Assembly (NCBI GenBank): GCA_902729315.2
Contig: LR746268.1
Coordinates: forward strand, 7,547,501-7,611,500
Direction of reading: 5' to 3'
Source of the DNA: Spirodela intermedia
Taxonomy: Eukaryota > Streptophyta > Magnoliopsida > Alismatales > Araceae
Length of the DNA: 64,000 nucleotides
Of this stretch, positions 46,248-59,753 are shown one piece after another; position 1 is the stretch's first letter; each line of letters starts with the position of its first letter. The position numbers and the translations under genes were made by a program. The notes below the pieces were generated by a model, which ran no database searches, had not been told where the DNA came from, and saw nothing but the letters and a program-made list of their open reading frames with translations.

Positions 46248-46922
46248 TCAGAGGAAAATTAAGCAATCCAAGGGTATGAGAGGGTTATTCACGTCGTCCC
46301 TGAGGTCGGATGCATTCTCAAGGCTTCGAAACATCTTTGGGCGTTCCTCTTGATCCTCCGGATCTGGAATTGGATCGACGCTGGTTTCACTTCTCTTCAG
46401 GCGCCGGCGATGGATAGCCGGAGCGAGGGGACCGGATCGCCGGAGCCTTTCCTTGCCGCTGGCCGTCAACGGGCGAGGCCTGAGATCGAGGTGCTTCGAT
46501 GCAAGCTCACGTCTAGGGATTTCAATGCCGGCAAGTCTGAGGGCACAGGAAGGAGAAATCGATTTCCTGGCTTCCTTTGTCTGCTTGACCCTGGCGGAAC
46601 TGCGTGGTGAAGGCTGCCTCTGGCTGCGGGAAGGAAAGACGGAACCCTGCTCGGTGCTGCTTCTGGTACTCTTCCGCCGCTCGAGCCCCGGCGAATTAGA
46701 TCGTCCTCGTTTTGGCCGCTGAGACCCGGTTGGGGAACCTTGGGCGGAGAATTCGGCTGCCTTTCGTTCTGACGGTATCTGCTTGCCGTTGCTGGGATGT
46801 TGTACGACGATGTGAGAAGCATCTCCAAACAAGGACGAAGAAGTAGACGAGACGCAGGAGGATAATGCACCGGAAATCGCACAAGAGGAGGAAGAGCACG
46901 AAGAACGGGATGTAGAGGACAA
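46248..46922 (-). CDS. Unrecognised Ser/Arg-rich protein, 224 residues
   Basis: Single uninterrupted frame, no intron needed. It begins with a Ser/Cys-rich stretch (MSSTSRSSCSSSSC), continues as a low-complexity basic region rich in Ser, Arg, Pro and Gln (SPTGSQRPKRGRSNSPG, RSQRQPSPRSSARVKQ), then LRLAGIEIPRRELASKHLDLRPRPL, and ends with an acidic-to-hydrophobic tail, DVNNPLIPLDCLIFL. No enzyme or membrane domain is visible. The hydrophobic C-terminal NPLIPLDCLIFL recalls short C-terminal motifs of some uncharacterised plant Ser-rich proteins, but I cannot name the family securely. It is divergent to POLD1. Nuclear or intrinsically disordered function is only a guess. Confidence 0.6.
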   Translation of the reverse strand: MSSTSRSSCSSSSCAISGALSSCVSSTSSSLFGDASHIVVQHPSNGKQIPSERKAAEFSAQGSPTGSQRPKRGRSNSPGLERRKSTRSSTEQGSVFPSRSQRQPSPRSSARVKQTKEARKSISPSCALRLAGIEIPRRELASKHLDLRPRPLTASGKERLRRSGPLAPAIHRRRLKRSETSVDPIPDPEDQEERPKMFRSLENASDLRDDVNNPLIPLDCLIFL

Positions 46923-47422
46923 ACTCTGTAGGCCGCGCGGGGGGTGGACAGAGCTCCCGATGCAAAGGGATCGGGATACGACGGGCCTGTCCAGGGGAGT
47001 ATTGGGATGTCGGCATTTGCTGATTCAGATACCCATGGCTTCAGATTCGCAGTCAGCAGTGCAGGTGTAAGGAGAGCAGAGTCCCGAATAGGAAGAAGGT
47101 GAAGGGAGCTCTCGATCGATGGTTCTTTTCATTTGACTTATTGCTTTGACCTTTTCGAGTTTGAAAATTTCTGGGCGGGTTGCTTCAGGACCGTTGATGA
47201 CGCAGACTTTCAGAACGTGAGACGAAGTAGAAAGAAAGAAGTCAGCTTCCGAGGGGCGTGCCGATCACGTGCGTGTGCTGGAACAGCGATCCCTCGTGGT
47301 GGCGGGAGATGCTCGCCTCGCCTCGCGCCATTTTTGCCCTCTCCCTTCTTCCAAATCTACACCGCCTCTCTTGTTACGACCTTCCATCTCCCGTTTCGCT
47401 GCTCTACGGAAGGGGACCGCTG
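46923..47422. promoter_or_regulatory. Divergent region between the Ser/Arg-rich gene and POLD1
   Basis: 500 bp between divergent start codons, carrying the POLD1 promoter and leader. A GTGGCGGGAG block near 47300-47309 is only E2F-like, so S-phase control is plausible but unproven. An in-frame ATG at 47258 precedes the POLD1 start without an intervening stop. Confidence 0.45.
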
Positions 47423-50400
47423 ATGAGTGGCGCAGCCAGCGGCGGTGGCAAGAGGCGGGGCGCTGCCCCGTCTCCGACGCCCAATAGCTCCAAGAGATTT
47501 CAGCCTAGTACGGGTGCCAATGGCCACGATAATCCACAGCAGAGGAACATTGGCGTGGAGGACGAGATGATGGATGAAGACGTGTTCTTGGAGGAAACCC
47601 TGCTCAAGTACGAGGAGGAGGAGGAGGCGCTCCTCCTCCTCCAGCACGAGATGCTCTCCTCCCGTCTTGCTAAGTGGAAGCGGCCTCCCCTCTCTAAGCC
47701 CTACCTCTCCTTTTCCCAGAGTGTTGGTAAGTCGCTCAGTTTCTTGGTTAATGTGTTTTCTTTCTGTTCTAGTCAAATAGAAACTCACAGTTTCTTCATC
47801 TTTACCCGCGACCTACAGTCTTCCAGCAGTTAGATATCGACTACATTATCGGGGAAAGCCACAAGGAATTGCTGCCTAATTCCTCTGGTCCAGCTGCGAT
47901 TATCAGAATTTTTGGCGTGACTAAGGAAGGTCGGATGCTCTTCTTGTTTTGTAACTGTAGCTTGCTTTCTCCCTTCCTCTGTTTAGCGTCTGAATGGAGA
48001 AAGCGTTTGATTTTGTATCTGTTAGGGCACAGTGTATGCTGCCTTGTTCATGGTTTTGAACCATACTTCTACATAAGTTGTCCTCAGGGAATGGGCCCTG
48101 ATGATATATCCTGCTTCCACCAAACACTTGAGGTGAAATTCGACTTCTCTTTCTATCAATTTTCGTCTGATGAACTGTATTATGTCTCATATAATTGTAT
48201 TAATTATTTTGACCTGATTTTCGTTTTTGGTGATGGTTTGCAATAGGCAAGAATGAGAGAAGCAAACAGGAACAGTAATGTGCCTAAGTTTATCAAACGG
48301 ATAGAAATGGTGCATAGGAAAAGCATTATGTACTATCAGCAGCAGAAATCGCAGCCATTCCTTAAGATCATAGTCACTTTGCCAACAATGGTCGCTACTT
48401 GTCGGGGTAAATCATGCATAAAGCTTCCTATGTCAATTTGTTGTTTTATTATTTACTTTAAAAAAAAAATCCTTTGAGGCAAAATCATTTGAAGTCAGCT
48501 ACCCTTTTTACTTTAGTCTTTCAGACGTCATCCAACATCAAAAAGTGTTGTGAAATGTCTCCTTTGTCCTGAAAATATCGTGTCCCTAATCCACTTGTCA
48601 AACATTTTCCTTGAACTGAGTTATTTGACGATCGAGAACAGTGACAATGGAATAACTGGTGTGGGTGTGACATTCCTCCTATTTTTCACTCTATTGATAT
48701 CGTCCCTAATATCCTTCTCAAGAGACCAAGCTATAAGTCGAACTGTTTTCCATCTCTTGTTTAACTTTCAGCTGACGATTGGAGAGCTATACGGTCTCTA
48801 GTAATCTATGTCGAGATGTCTATATTTATAAAATACATGAAAGCGAAGTTATGGTTTTTGTTTCATGAATGTTAATTCATGAACTTGATATTTTGGGACT
48901 TCTCTAAGGCACATTTTATTTTATTAGACTATCACCAACCATGATTACATAAAGGCATTGTTCAATATTTTGTAGAGATTGAAAATTTCCATCGTCATTT
49001 TCTTATTTGATGGAAAATAAATACTTTCAGAAGAGGTTAAGGGAAGATCGCATTGCTGATTTCACTTTCAGAAATTAACTGCGTTGTCACACTGGTGAGG
49101 GGATCTTACTTTATTTTTTTAATGGTCTCAGGCATCCTAGAAAGAGGAATACAAATTGAAGGCCTTGGGCACAAGAGCTTCCTTACATATGAAAGTAATG
49201 TTCTTTTTGCACTTCGGTTCATGATAGATCGTAACATTGTGGGTGGAAATTGGATTGAACTTCCTGTCGGAAAGTATAAGAAGACATCAAAGATCATCTC
49301 CAATTGCCAATTGGAATTGGATTGTCTGTATCCTTTTTTACCGTTTATTCCAACTTAAGAGGCCTGTATATTTGTAAAAATGGATGATTTAGTTGAGATT
49401 TTTTTTTCCTTAAGGATATCTTGTTCAGATATTCTGAGATGATCAGTCATATTCCCGAAGGTGAATTCTCCAAGTTGGCTCCATTTCGTATTTTAAGCTT
49501 CGACATTGAGTGTGCTGGTCGCAAAGGACATTTCCCTGAGCCTAATCATGATCCAGTCATTCAGGTCAGTCTTTGGCTTAAAGCAAAGTAATTTTTTTTG
49601 CAGTGAAAGTGTGAGCAGTTGTAGTTTTTATCTCTCATTTAAACGGCATCCTTTGTATATCTTATTTCGTGTATATGAACCAGATTGCTAACTTGGTGAC
49701 AAGTCAAGGAGAAGATCAACCTTTTGTTCGTAATGTTATGACGCTGAAGTCATGCTCACCAATTGTCGGTGTTGATGTAATTTCCTTTGACACAGAGAGA
49801 GATGTGTTGATTGCTTGGAGGGTAAAAAATTATCTCATCCCTTTTGTTAGATCCTGCTCAGTTTCAAGGCCGTTTTGCATTACACTTATGTGTCAGTTCT
49901 TGTCAATTTCATCAAATCTAGATACTACCTACATGGATCATTGTTCTTTGGATGCTTTTGCAGTTCTTGGTTTTCAGTTCTCATGAGTAGCATAATACAT
50001 TTCCAACTGGTAAAAAAATATATAGAGGGTGCCCCAACTGCCTTCCTTACCTTCCTATTTCTGCATGATGGAATTCTACATTTACCTTTTTCAATCAACT
50101 GAAGTTTAGGAATGAAGCTATAAAGACATTATGCACAAAACTTCATTTAATGGAGTGTATCGTATTGAACCAAATCAATAGACATTTATGCTGAGGTAGA
50201 GGATTGATCCCTGTGATTGTAGCAAGTGGATTTCAGAATGAATGCATCGCCTGCCATTCCATGAACCTCTGAAAGTTTATTTAAACCCCCCTTTTTAGGT
50301 ATGAGGGCTCTTCTATGTTAGAATTAACATATTTTCTTTGAGGTGCTTTTTATAGTTCTCTCCATTTTCGAAGAAAGAAAATATAGTTCATTGTGGAAAT

Positions 50401-53400
50401 TTAGTCTATTTAACGTGTATGCCATCAAGTAATCCTTAATTTGCTTATTTTGCAGGATTTTGTTCGTGAAATAGACCCTGACATAATAATTGGGTACAAT
50501 ATTTGCAAGTTTGACCTTCCATATCTCATCGAGGTCCTTTTCTGCCTGCTCTATGGAATTGCATGCCTGTTAGTTCATTTCAAATAATGCCCTGGTTCGG
50601 ACTTCGAATCTCTTCTTGAACAGAGAGCTGAGGTCCTTGGAATAGCAGAGTTCCCTGTTCTAGGCCGTATCAGAAACAGTCGTGTTCGTATCCGTGATAC
50701 CACTTTTTCATCACGGTATTTTTCTAAACATGTTTCTGACAAGTTAAATATTGTTATTTGTGTTGTTCTTTGTAGCAATGATTATCGACAGGTTTTCTTT
50801 GTGGCCTAGATGTCTTGGTACAAGTCAAGCTATCACAAATGCATAAGCGGTGTATCAAAGTCACTCTAATTGCAGATCAGGCCGTGCATTTCTAGCATGC
50901 ACATGAATGTTAGTTGAAATGAAATAAAGATGAGAAAACATAATAATGCTCACATGCATGGTTGAATGCATATTTTCTTTTTTATGGAAGCGTATCAAGT
51001 ATGAGACAAAGTGCGTCTCCAATGATGCAATATTATAGAAGACGTTTAATGCATGATACCTAGAAATACTTGAAATGGTAGACTGTTATATATAAGAAAC
51101 CTCGGCTTGATGTACAAGTCTCAAAAGGAATTTGATTCACAATGTTAAAACCTAGGGCTGGATAAAAAATGAATGTGGTGGCTTCCTTCAAGTTCTAGAC
51201 ATGTTGCCGATTTTGTGTCTCGTGAGATCCTTACGCAACAGAGACTATGGACATGTTCTATCATTACGTCACTCCACTTTCCTTAGTGCCCTGTGAAAAG
51301 CTATGATCCCTCTGGCCTTCAATCCTTTGGCCCATAAAAAGCTAGCATTATGCCGCTCGAATCCACTACTTCTTACGGATCTCTCTCTTAAACATGTTGA
51401 GAATGGAATGCTTAATGCTCAGTTAGAAGTTAGATTGTTTTGTAAGATATTATGGTGATTGTGGTTATGGTAGAATGTCTTCATTTGTATAATATTTATA
51501 TAGTCGTACTGGATTTTTGTGACAAGGTTTGTAATCTGCAATCTGTTACAGACAGTATGGTATGCGTGAAAGTAAAGAAGTAACAATTGAGGGAAGAGTT
51601 CAGTTTGATCTGCTTCAGGTCCTGTAACTTACATTCTTTTCATTTCCGTTTTTGGTTTACTTAATTGACCTGCCACCACTTATACAGGCTGTGCAACGGG
51701 ATTATAAGCTTAGCTCGTACTCATTGAATTCAGTTTCTGCACACTTTCTCGGAGAGCAAGTAAGGTTTTCCCACTTTTATTGAACGGAATTTTTAGATGT
51801 CCATGCAGAACACAAGAAAGTAGTTCGCTGAATAGCCATCTATTTTTTTACAATGAAATATGTTCACTGTCTTCCCAATGCGTCCTTGGGAACGATCATG
51901 CTAGAAATAATTTTAATGGCACGTTTAATCGCAGTTAGATCTCTGAAGTATTTCACTCTCTTGGTTCGGGTTAACTGAACCGATACTAGAATGTTGGCTC
52001 TGTCATTGAGGATAATTTGAAGTTTTTCGCCAGAAAAATTCAATTTATTCTTCCATTGTTCTTATTGTCTTAATTAGCTATGATCCTTTATATGGGACCC
52101 TTCAAACCTCTTGGTGTCGTATGGATACAATTAACTGCGCAATAACTTCCGGTTATCATCTCAATCCCCTCTGTTAGTTTGTAGTTATGTATAAGATCAT
52201 GGAAAAATGATACAAGGGTCTGTCTGACTTTGAGTGTTTTGGTTTTTTTATGATGATCCTACTAATGGATATCAGTGCACCCACTTTTTTCCCCTTAATG
52301 TCTGGATCTCTCATTCCTGTTTGCATTTCGTATCATTGTTTGTTAAACTCCTCTTCTTTGATATTCATCATATGATTTGATGCCCGTGTTTGAAAGGGAG
52401 TAGTCTTCTTCTTTATTCATTAAATAGTTGAAATTGTCATTCTTGAGCGCAGAAGGAGGATGTGCACCATTCCATAATTTCTGATCTTCATCATGGGAAC
52501 TCAGAAACCAGAAGGCGACTTGCTGTTTACTGCTTGAAGGTGTGCCAACGTTTTCTGGATTTGATGAATAATAATATTCTCGGTGGTTTGGGGAGTCCTC
52601 TCCTCTTTTTCCCTTTTGCTAGACCCGATTGTGTTAATCTATCATCATGGCTAAACGCCATATCAAAATTATTTATGATCAATCGCAGCAAACAGTTTCT
52701 TGGAGTTATGTCAGCCTCACTGAATTTGACAGAATGACGATGTATATTTCATACTTATCATGATAACATAATGAAATCAGGTAGGTTCTTGAAGTCATGG
52801 GTTTGGAATGCATCATGTTGTTTCCCGCATTTAAGGTATTTAACTTTAATAATTGCGTGTGCTATCTTGTTTCTCATGTCTTCCGAGCTCATTTCTTACT
52901 TGGCACTGGTTACAAACTATTATAAAATTCCTCGGACGAAATACTAAGTATAGTGAACCTCTATGCAGAGTACTCGTTAAACAGTAAAAAATTGCTTACA
53001 AGACAAAGGACAGGCCACTTTGATGAGTAGAGTTTTAGATTGTTTAATTTACTTACATAAAAAGAAATATCAATGTTTGCTGATAATTGAAGTGTTTCTA
53101 TTCTATTGCTCACGTTTCCCTATTTGGCTAAGGTCGCCAAAATTTTCAAAATAGAAATATTTATAGGATACTCTAATCATATTAAGCATTTCTATTCCAA
53201 GTTTATACCTTCCAAAAAAATTGAATACCTTTTGCCCATGGCCGGTCTGTGTACGATTCTTTGTGTGAATTATCTGTTCAAGAGTCCGGCAGTTTTTTTT
53301 CTTTGAATGCTGATGAAGCTGAGAAAAAATGATGCAATTATAATTTCTTAATCTTTCAAATGTAGGATGCTTATCTTCCCCAAAGGCTTCTCGATAAATT

Positions 53401-56400
53401 AATGTATATCTATAACTATGTGGAAATGGCTCGAGTGACGGGAGTTCCTATCTCTTTTCTACTTTCACGAGGCCAGAGCATAAAGGTGATGTCGTTAGTA
53501 CTGTTATGTTTAGAATCGATTTAGCTTTTGTATCTTATTTCTTGGACATCTTTTTCCATCTCCAGGTTCTTTCTCAGCTTCTCCGAAAGGCAAAACAGAG
53601 GCACCTTGTCATTCCAAATATTAAAGGCCAGGCCTCTGGTCAAGAAACTTTCGAGGGTGCAACTGTAAGTTCTGAAGAATTCATTATTTATTGGTTCTTT
53701 TTGCTCCGTGCCCTTATTAACCCTTGGGCTGATATCATCAACCGTGCTAACCTTGGTATGGAAGTTAGGCATGAACGTAATGCTCACAACCTCCCTCTAG
53801 ACTTAGCTGCCTTTTTTTCTTTCTATGTGAACCTCAAAATTCTGGTTCTTTAAGATAGACATTTTCTTTGCTGCTACGGAATATTTCTTGATTCCCATTA
53901 GTACATGACATTCAAATGTTGAGGTGCGATCTTTCTGTGGATTAAATGGCATTCTGTCATTTTTTTCAATAAAATTGTACAATTTATTAGGAAATGATTA
54001 TAACTATGCCAATTCTCGAACCATCTGAGAAAGATGTCTGGAGTAGTGTTTGTTGATCAATAGCACCATGTTCGCAAGTCGTAGTGATACGACCTGTCAG
54101 TATAGTAAAATTTTGAACAAAATGTCAACAAATTTATAAATTCGAGGATTATGCATAAATGCTGTCGTTAGAAAGGCTAAACTAACAATACTTTCTTATT
54201 AGAATTCGAATTAGTCCTACTTAACCCTTCATTCTTCTATAATCGGTCCCTGATTCCTTTCTGTAAAAATCCTACGATCTGAACTCCTGGTCCCATTTAT
54301 ACGTCAATTGCCATTGTAGATGATGAGGAAGAGGATGCTGCCGGCGGCTGGCTGCTGGTGCCAATGTTCCAGGAGAAGATCTGATCTTTTTCTATTGTTT
54401 TCCTTCATTTTCATCTCTCCACTATCCTTTCTTTTTCTCTTCTTCCGTGGTGGACCCTCCACTACGAAAGAAAACCCTTGAGAATGATTGGAGGCTAAAA
54501 TGTTTCAGACCCCTATATAATCCTTACGGGAGACGTATAATTTCGATTTGTGGAATCTCCTACCTGACTTGGCTTTTAGGGTTTTAGGTTGGACACAAAT
54601 TTTAGTCAGCTGAACCAACTTCGTGGTCGCTTTCACGTTAGACACCCATTTCTGAACCTCACCCTCCTTCCATGTGTTTTAACATTTTCATCTGACATTT
54701 GTGCTTTTTCAGCAGTAAACAACTAATCTGGCAATGAATAATTTAATATGAAGATCTATTTAATAGGGTAGAATGATAACCGGCTATTGCAGTTTTCCTG
54801 TTTACTATTGGTGAGCTTAGGTTAAGATTACCCAGTTAAGGTTTATCAGTGTGGTTGTTTGTTTTTTTTCTGGTTGACGCTTCTACCATATTTATTCACC
54901 GAACTCAAACGAGCGGACTTGATTTGTGGTTCCTCTTTGGAAGTTTCCTCTTTGATTCTCATGTCCAATATCGTTTAAGGCATGCCCGTATTTGATCAAT
55001 ACAGCAATCGATCCACAATTAGAAAAGATAGATAAAATTATTGGCAATGATATTTGCTGCGATGTTATCAAGTGTTTGAAACAGTAATGTGGTAGCTAGT
55101 TTCAATACGGTATTATGTGTACCACTCCATATTACGTTATCTTATCTTGCCTATGCACAAAAAGCAATAAAAAAAGGTATTATATTTTGATTAGAACTTC
55201 CGTCTTAATATGATCCTGATAGGGTGGCCACGCATAAGGTTATTCCAATTTCCTCTTTGCATTTTAGTTGCCATTGTGACACATGGTCGTGTTCTACTTG
55301 ACTTTGAATTCTTCCACAACAGGTTTTGGAGGCAAGAGCAGGATTCTATGAGAAACCCATTGCAACGTTGGACTTTGCATCTTTGTACCCGTCCATCATG
55401 ATGGCTTATAATCTATGCTACTGCACCTTGGTAACACTTCTACTAGCACAGGCAAACATAATCTCTGAAACTTTGTTGCAAGAAACTGAAGTTTCTTTTC
55501 GCGCTTATCTTTGTGATCTATATGAAGGTGACTCCAGAGGACGCTCGTAAGTTAAATTTGCCTGCAGAAGGTGTCAACAAAACTCCTTCTGGTGAAATTT
55601 TTGTCAAACCAAATTTGCAAAAGGTGATTTTCATTTTATTGCTGTTCATTTTGAACTTCATGGTCTGGATTCATGGGATTTAGGTTGTATCACTGTCCCA
55701 TACCTGTTGCCAATTGTATGTAACTAAAATACATGTTTCTCATAGGGTATATTGCCAGAGATTCTTGAGGAGCTACTGGCTGCTCGTAAAAGAGCGAAAG
55801 CTGATTTGAAGGTGTCTTCTCCTTTATATTATCTGAATTTTTTTCTTTGATTCTCTTTATCAGTTTCTGTTTGTTTGATGTGATATTTACTGAAATTGTT
55901 TCCATATTTCAGGACGCTAAAGATCCTTTTGAGAAGGCTGTCCTGGATGGCCGTCAATTGGCCCTGAAAGTAACATGCTGTGCTCTATACTTCTTTAATG
56001 GGTAAATTCAGTTTAAGCTTTTGTAACATAATAGTTTATCAAGGTCTTGCACTCGATGTGTTGCTTTTCAGATAAGTGCAAATTCTGTATACGGTTTTAC
56101 TGGAGCAACCATTGGCCAGTTGCCTTGTCTAGAGATATCCTCTAGTGTCACAAGCTATGGTATTCTGTTAAACACCTTTTGCATAGTCCTTATTTTTCAT
56201 ATTAAATATTTAGGTTAATAAATTCTCTCCTTTCTACTTCAAGGTCGACAGATGATTGAACACACTAAGAAGCTTGTTGAGGAAAAGTTCACAACAATTG
56301 CTGGCTATGATCACAATGCAGAGGTATATTCTCCCCGACTTCTTTTGGGAAATATTTAAATTGATCGTTGCTTTGGGAAACAGTATGTTGGACAATGGAT

Positions 56401-59400
56401 GTGGCACATCTTAAGCTAACATACTGCAGCTGCCTGGATCCCTTGAGCATTCAAAATATTTTTGGCAGAGCGACTATATGGTCTGAATAATCACTTATCT
56501 GGGTGTGAAACCTATTGGATAAAGATTTCCCATCTTATCTCTGTTTGAATAAAATGGTGGGGGAGACCCTTACATATTGAGGAAAGATCATGGTTCATCA
56601 TCTTGGTTGGTAACATTAGTCTACAGGCAAGAAAGTTTTCTGACCTGAAAAACAGATACATCAATTGTAAATATCCATAAAATGGTTCACAATGGGGAAA
56701 GAATTGTTCATAATATCATGTATATGCATGCGTGTTACATTGTCTTACAGACTTTTCCTTTCATAATTTGTTTGCGAGTTTCTACTATCGAGGACGCTGT
56801 GTACAATGCAGGTAATTTATGGGGACACAGATTCCGTGATGGTACAGTTTGGTGTACCAACTGTTGAGGCTGCAATGAAACTAGGGAGAGAAGCCGCAGA
56901 ACACATCAGCAACACTTTTACGAAGGTTTCTTTTTTTGCCTTTCTGATTTAACTCTACTACTTCTTTCTCAATTCCGACAGTGTTACGCAAAAAGGATTA
57001 TTACTTTATACGATTGAATATTCTACATTCTTTATCCGAATTTCTTTTAATTTTTAGTCCCCTTTACATCATCAGATTATGTGTCATATCCCTTTGTCAT
57101 GCCAGCAGGGTGTCCATTTTTTTTCGTACAGATTTGAATTCAGTTCTTGTGTTTTCTCGGTTCCGCTTTTCTTTAGATCCCAGTTTATTGAAGACATGAA
57201 ACTTAAATGTTGAAAGTCACCCTTGCGTTTTCAATGTATGGTTCCTGCCTTTACTATCTTCATCTTCCGTGTTTGATGGTAAACCTTTTTCCTCTTCCCC
57301 TGATTTGTGTTTGAAGCCCATCAAGCTGGAGTTTGAGAAGGTTTACTATCCATACCTTCTAATTAGCAAGAAGAGATATGCCGGTTTGTTCTGGACGCGT
57401 TCAGATAATTTCGACAAAATGGATACCAAAGGTAAGCTTCAGAACACTTTTAGTATCCTTTACTGCATCTTAGGTGAAGCAATAAATGTTCATCATCTAC
57501 CCTTTGTGGACAGGGATTGAAACAGTTAGAAGAGACAATTGCCTTTTGGTTAAAAACCTTGTGAATGAATGCCTCCACAAAATATTGATCGACAGGGATG
57601 TTCCTGGTGCTGTGCAGTATGTTAAGAATACTATTGCTGATCTGCTAATGAATCGCATGGATTTATCCCTTTTGGTTATAACAAAGGTTAAAAAAAATTG
57701 AATACCAATTTGTTTACTTTTGAATAGCTGCCCCTGTATTCCAGCTTTCCAAATGACAGGGTGTTTATCGTATTCACTTGGCAGGGTCTTACAAAAACGG
57801 GGGATGATTATGCAGTTAAGGCAGCACATGTTGAACTTGCTGAGCGGATGCGCAAGGTCAGTTCGTGCTTTACAAAATGTCTGATATTGAACTTGTCATG
57901 TCCTCCATAGACAGCTTAGCAATGTGTATGACCTGGTGTTTAAATTCACTCAAGATTCTCTATAGAGCGACGTCCTTTTTATTTATTATGCTCTCAATTA
58001 TTGTCCTGTGATCATGACATTTAAACATGAAGCGGAATTCCTGTTTTTACATAAGAAACAGTGCTCGTTTATTTTTAGTCCTCTTTACAAATTCCTGTGT
58101 CTTCGGGCTCCTCATTGTTTTTATTTTCCGTGAGACCATCTCTTGAACAAAGCCAAGTTAGTGTCATCCCTTGACTCCAGTTCTGTAGAGAAGCTGTACA
58201 TATGGCTCACTTCTTTGTGTAGGACGAATGCATGTTTATGTTTAGATCGTCTCTAGAAAACCGCCGCTTCTTAAACTCGCTCCCATGGCATTCTTCTAGA
58301 GTTTGTCAAGTTGCTTTCTTATGATGTGCAATGATTGTTTGAGCAGCGGGATCACGCTACTGCGCCAAATGTAGGTGACCGTGTTCCATATGTCATTATC
58401 AAAGCTGCAAAAGGTGCCAAGGTAATGTACTGACATATAGTTTTCAATGATACAGAAATTAGATTAAACAGGAAAACTTCAGATATGTGTTTATGGAAAC
58501 AGGCTTACGAAAGATCTGAGGATCCTATATACGTCTTGGAGAATAACATTCCAATAGACCCTCAGTACTATCTTGAGAATCAAATTAGCAAGGTTTGTTT
58601 ATTTTTTTTCTGCAATCACCAGTTAACTGGTTGAATTTGTCTTCGTTTTAATTTTTTATTTGCATGTTTCAGCCGCTTTTGAGAATATTTGAGCCCATTC
58701 TTAAGAATGCAAGCAAAGAACTTCTTCATGGAAGCCATACAAGAGCTGTGTCCATTTCAACTCCTTCTAACAGTGGTATTATGAAATTTGCTAAGAGACA
58801 ACTCACGTGCCTCGGATGTAAGGCCGTGATCAGGTGATCCTGCTTGATCGATCCCTTTCGTCTCCTACATCGTGTCTCGCATTTAAAACAACTCAAGAAA
58901 ATCATCAGAAACGCTTCGAACCAATGAATTTGGAAGAAAAGTAATGTTATCGTCTAAAACAAGTGGAAAATACTGAAGGATGTTTCTATTAAAATATAAC
59001 AAATATGATGCAAATGATAAAAAATATGATGAAAATATTCATTTTTAGTCTTTTCTACCTCAGGCTTGATAGGCAGCTCTGGGGTTAGACCGCCCAGCCA
59101 TACCTAGTCTTTTTGCCGCTTATTTTTTGTCCAAATGATAAAAAATTATATCTGCTTGATCGAAAGAAGTCCTAACACTAACCGCTCACTTCCAGTGATG
59201 CAGACCATACCCTTTGTCGACACTGCAAAGGAAGAGAGGCTGAACTGTATTGCAAGACTGTGGCAAATGGTATACTCTTTGTCCTGTTGAACCTCTGGTA
59301 TCTCCATATTTCTTCGTTTCTTAGCCCGACCTTGTATTTTTCTCGGAAAAAAACGCTAGTAAATTTCAAGATATATTTGAACCATTGTGCCATGAATTAC

Positions 59401-59753
59401 GGCATCTTCTGATGGCAGAAACTGGAACCTAGGGAAAATACAATTTCGGTTGTGAGCATATGGCAGAATCCTAACCTTTTCTCTCGGGTTTGTATTGTTC
59501 AGTCTCTGAGTTAGAGTCTATGTTTGGGAGGCTATGGACACAGTGCCAGGAGTGTCAAGGTTCTCTCCATCAAGATGTGCTCTGTACCAGGTCAGGATCC
59601 CTCCACTTCCTCGCATTCTTCAGTTCATATTCCCCAGAAATTAATGGTTTTGAATTACGACACAGTCGGGATTGTCCCATCTTTTACCGGAGGAAGAAAG
59701 CACAGAAGGACATGGCCGAAGCAAAGGCACAACTTGATAGATGGAACTTTTGA
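47423..59753 (+). CDS. POLD1: DNA polymerase delta catalytic subunit
   Basis: Family B replicative polymerase, lagging-strand synthesis with 3'-5' proofreading, nuclear. Exons: 47423-47726, 47819-47929, 48026-48132, 48247-48406, 49132-49327, 49429-49564, 49684-49821, 50456-50533, 50624-50715, 51552-51618, 51688-51759, 52453-52539, 53366-53485, 53566-53664, 55323-55430, 55528-55623, 55746-55811, 55913-55969, 56072-56159, 56244-56323, 56812-56925, 57317-57431, 57514-57686, 57785-57856, 58347-58421, 58503-58592, 58673-58833, 59196-59269, 59503-59590, 59666-59753. This gives 1,103 residues, close to plant POLD1. Exo I FDIEC (D318, E320), Exo II FDLPYL (D404), Exo III D517 before MARVTGVP. Polymerase motif [11 protein letters not shown] (D606), motif B NSVYGFTG, motif C YGDTDS (D759, D761). 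C-terminal CysA (C1013, 1016, 1028, 1031) and CysB (C1060, 1063, 1073, 1078, the Fe-S site in the family) are intact. All catalytic residues are present. Intron 5 is U12-type. Confidence 0.97.
49328..49428 (+). other. U12-type intron in POLD1 (intron 5)
   Basis: Donor GTATCCTTT at 49328-49336 matches the U12 consensus (R)TATCCTTT. A branch-site-like TTCCTTAAG lies at 49406-49414, one base from consensus TTCCTTAAC, about 15 bases before the AG at 49427-49428. The intron is 101 bp and phase 2. Neighbouring POLD1 introns have ordinary U2 donors. Confidence 0.85.

Noticed and set aside
47357-47788. 143-codon minus-strand frame
   Set aside because: Antisense shadow of POLD1 exon 1, whose Glu/Leu-rich repeats keep the opposite strand open.
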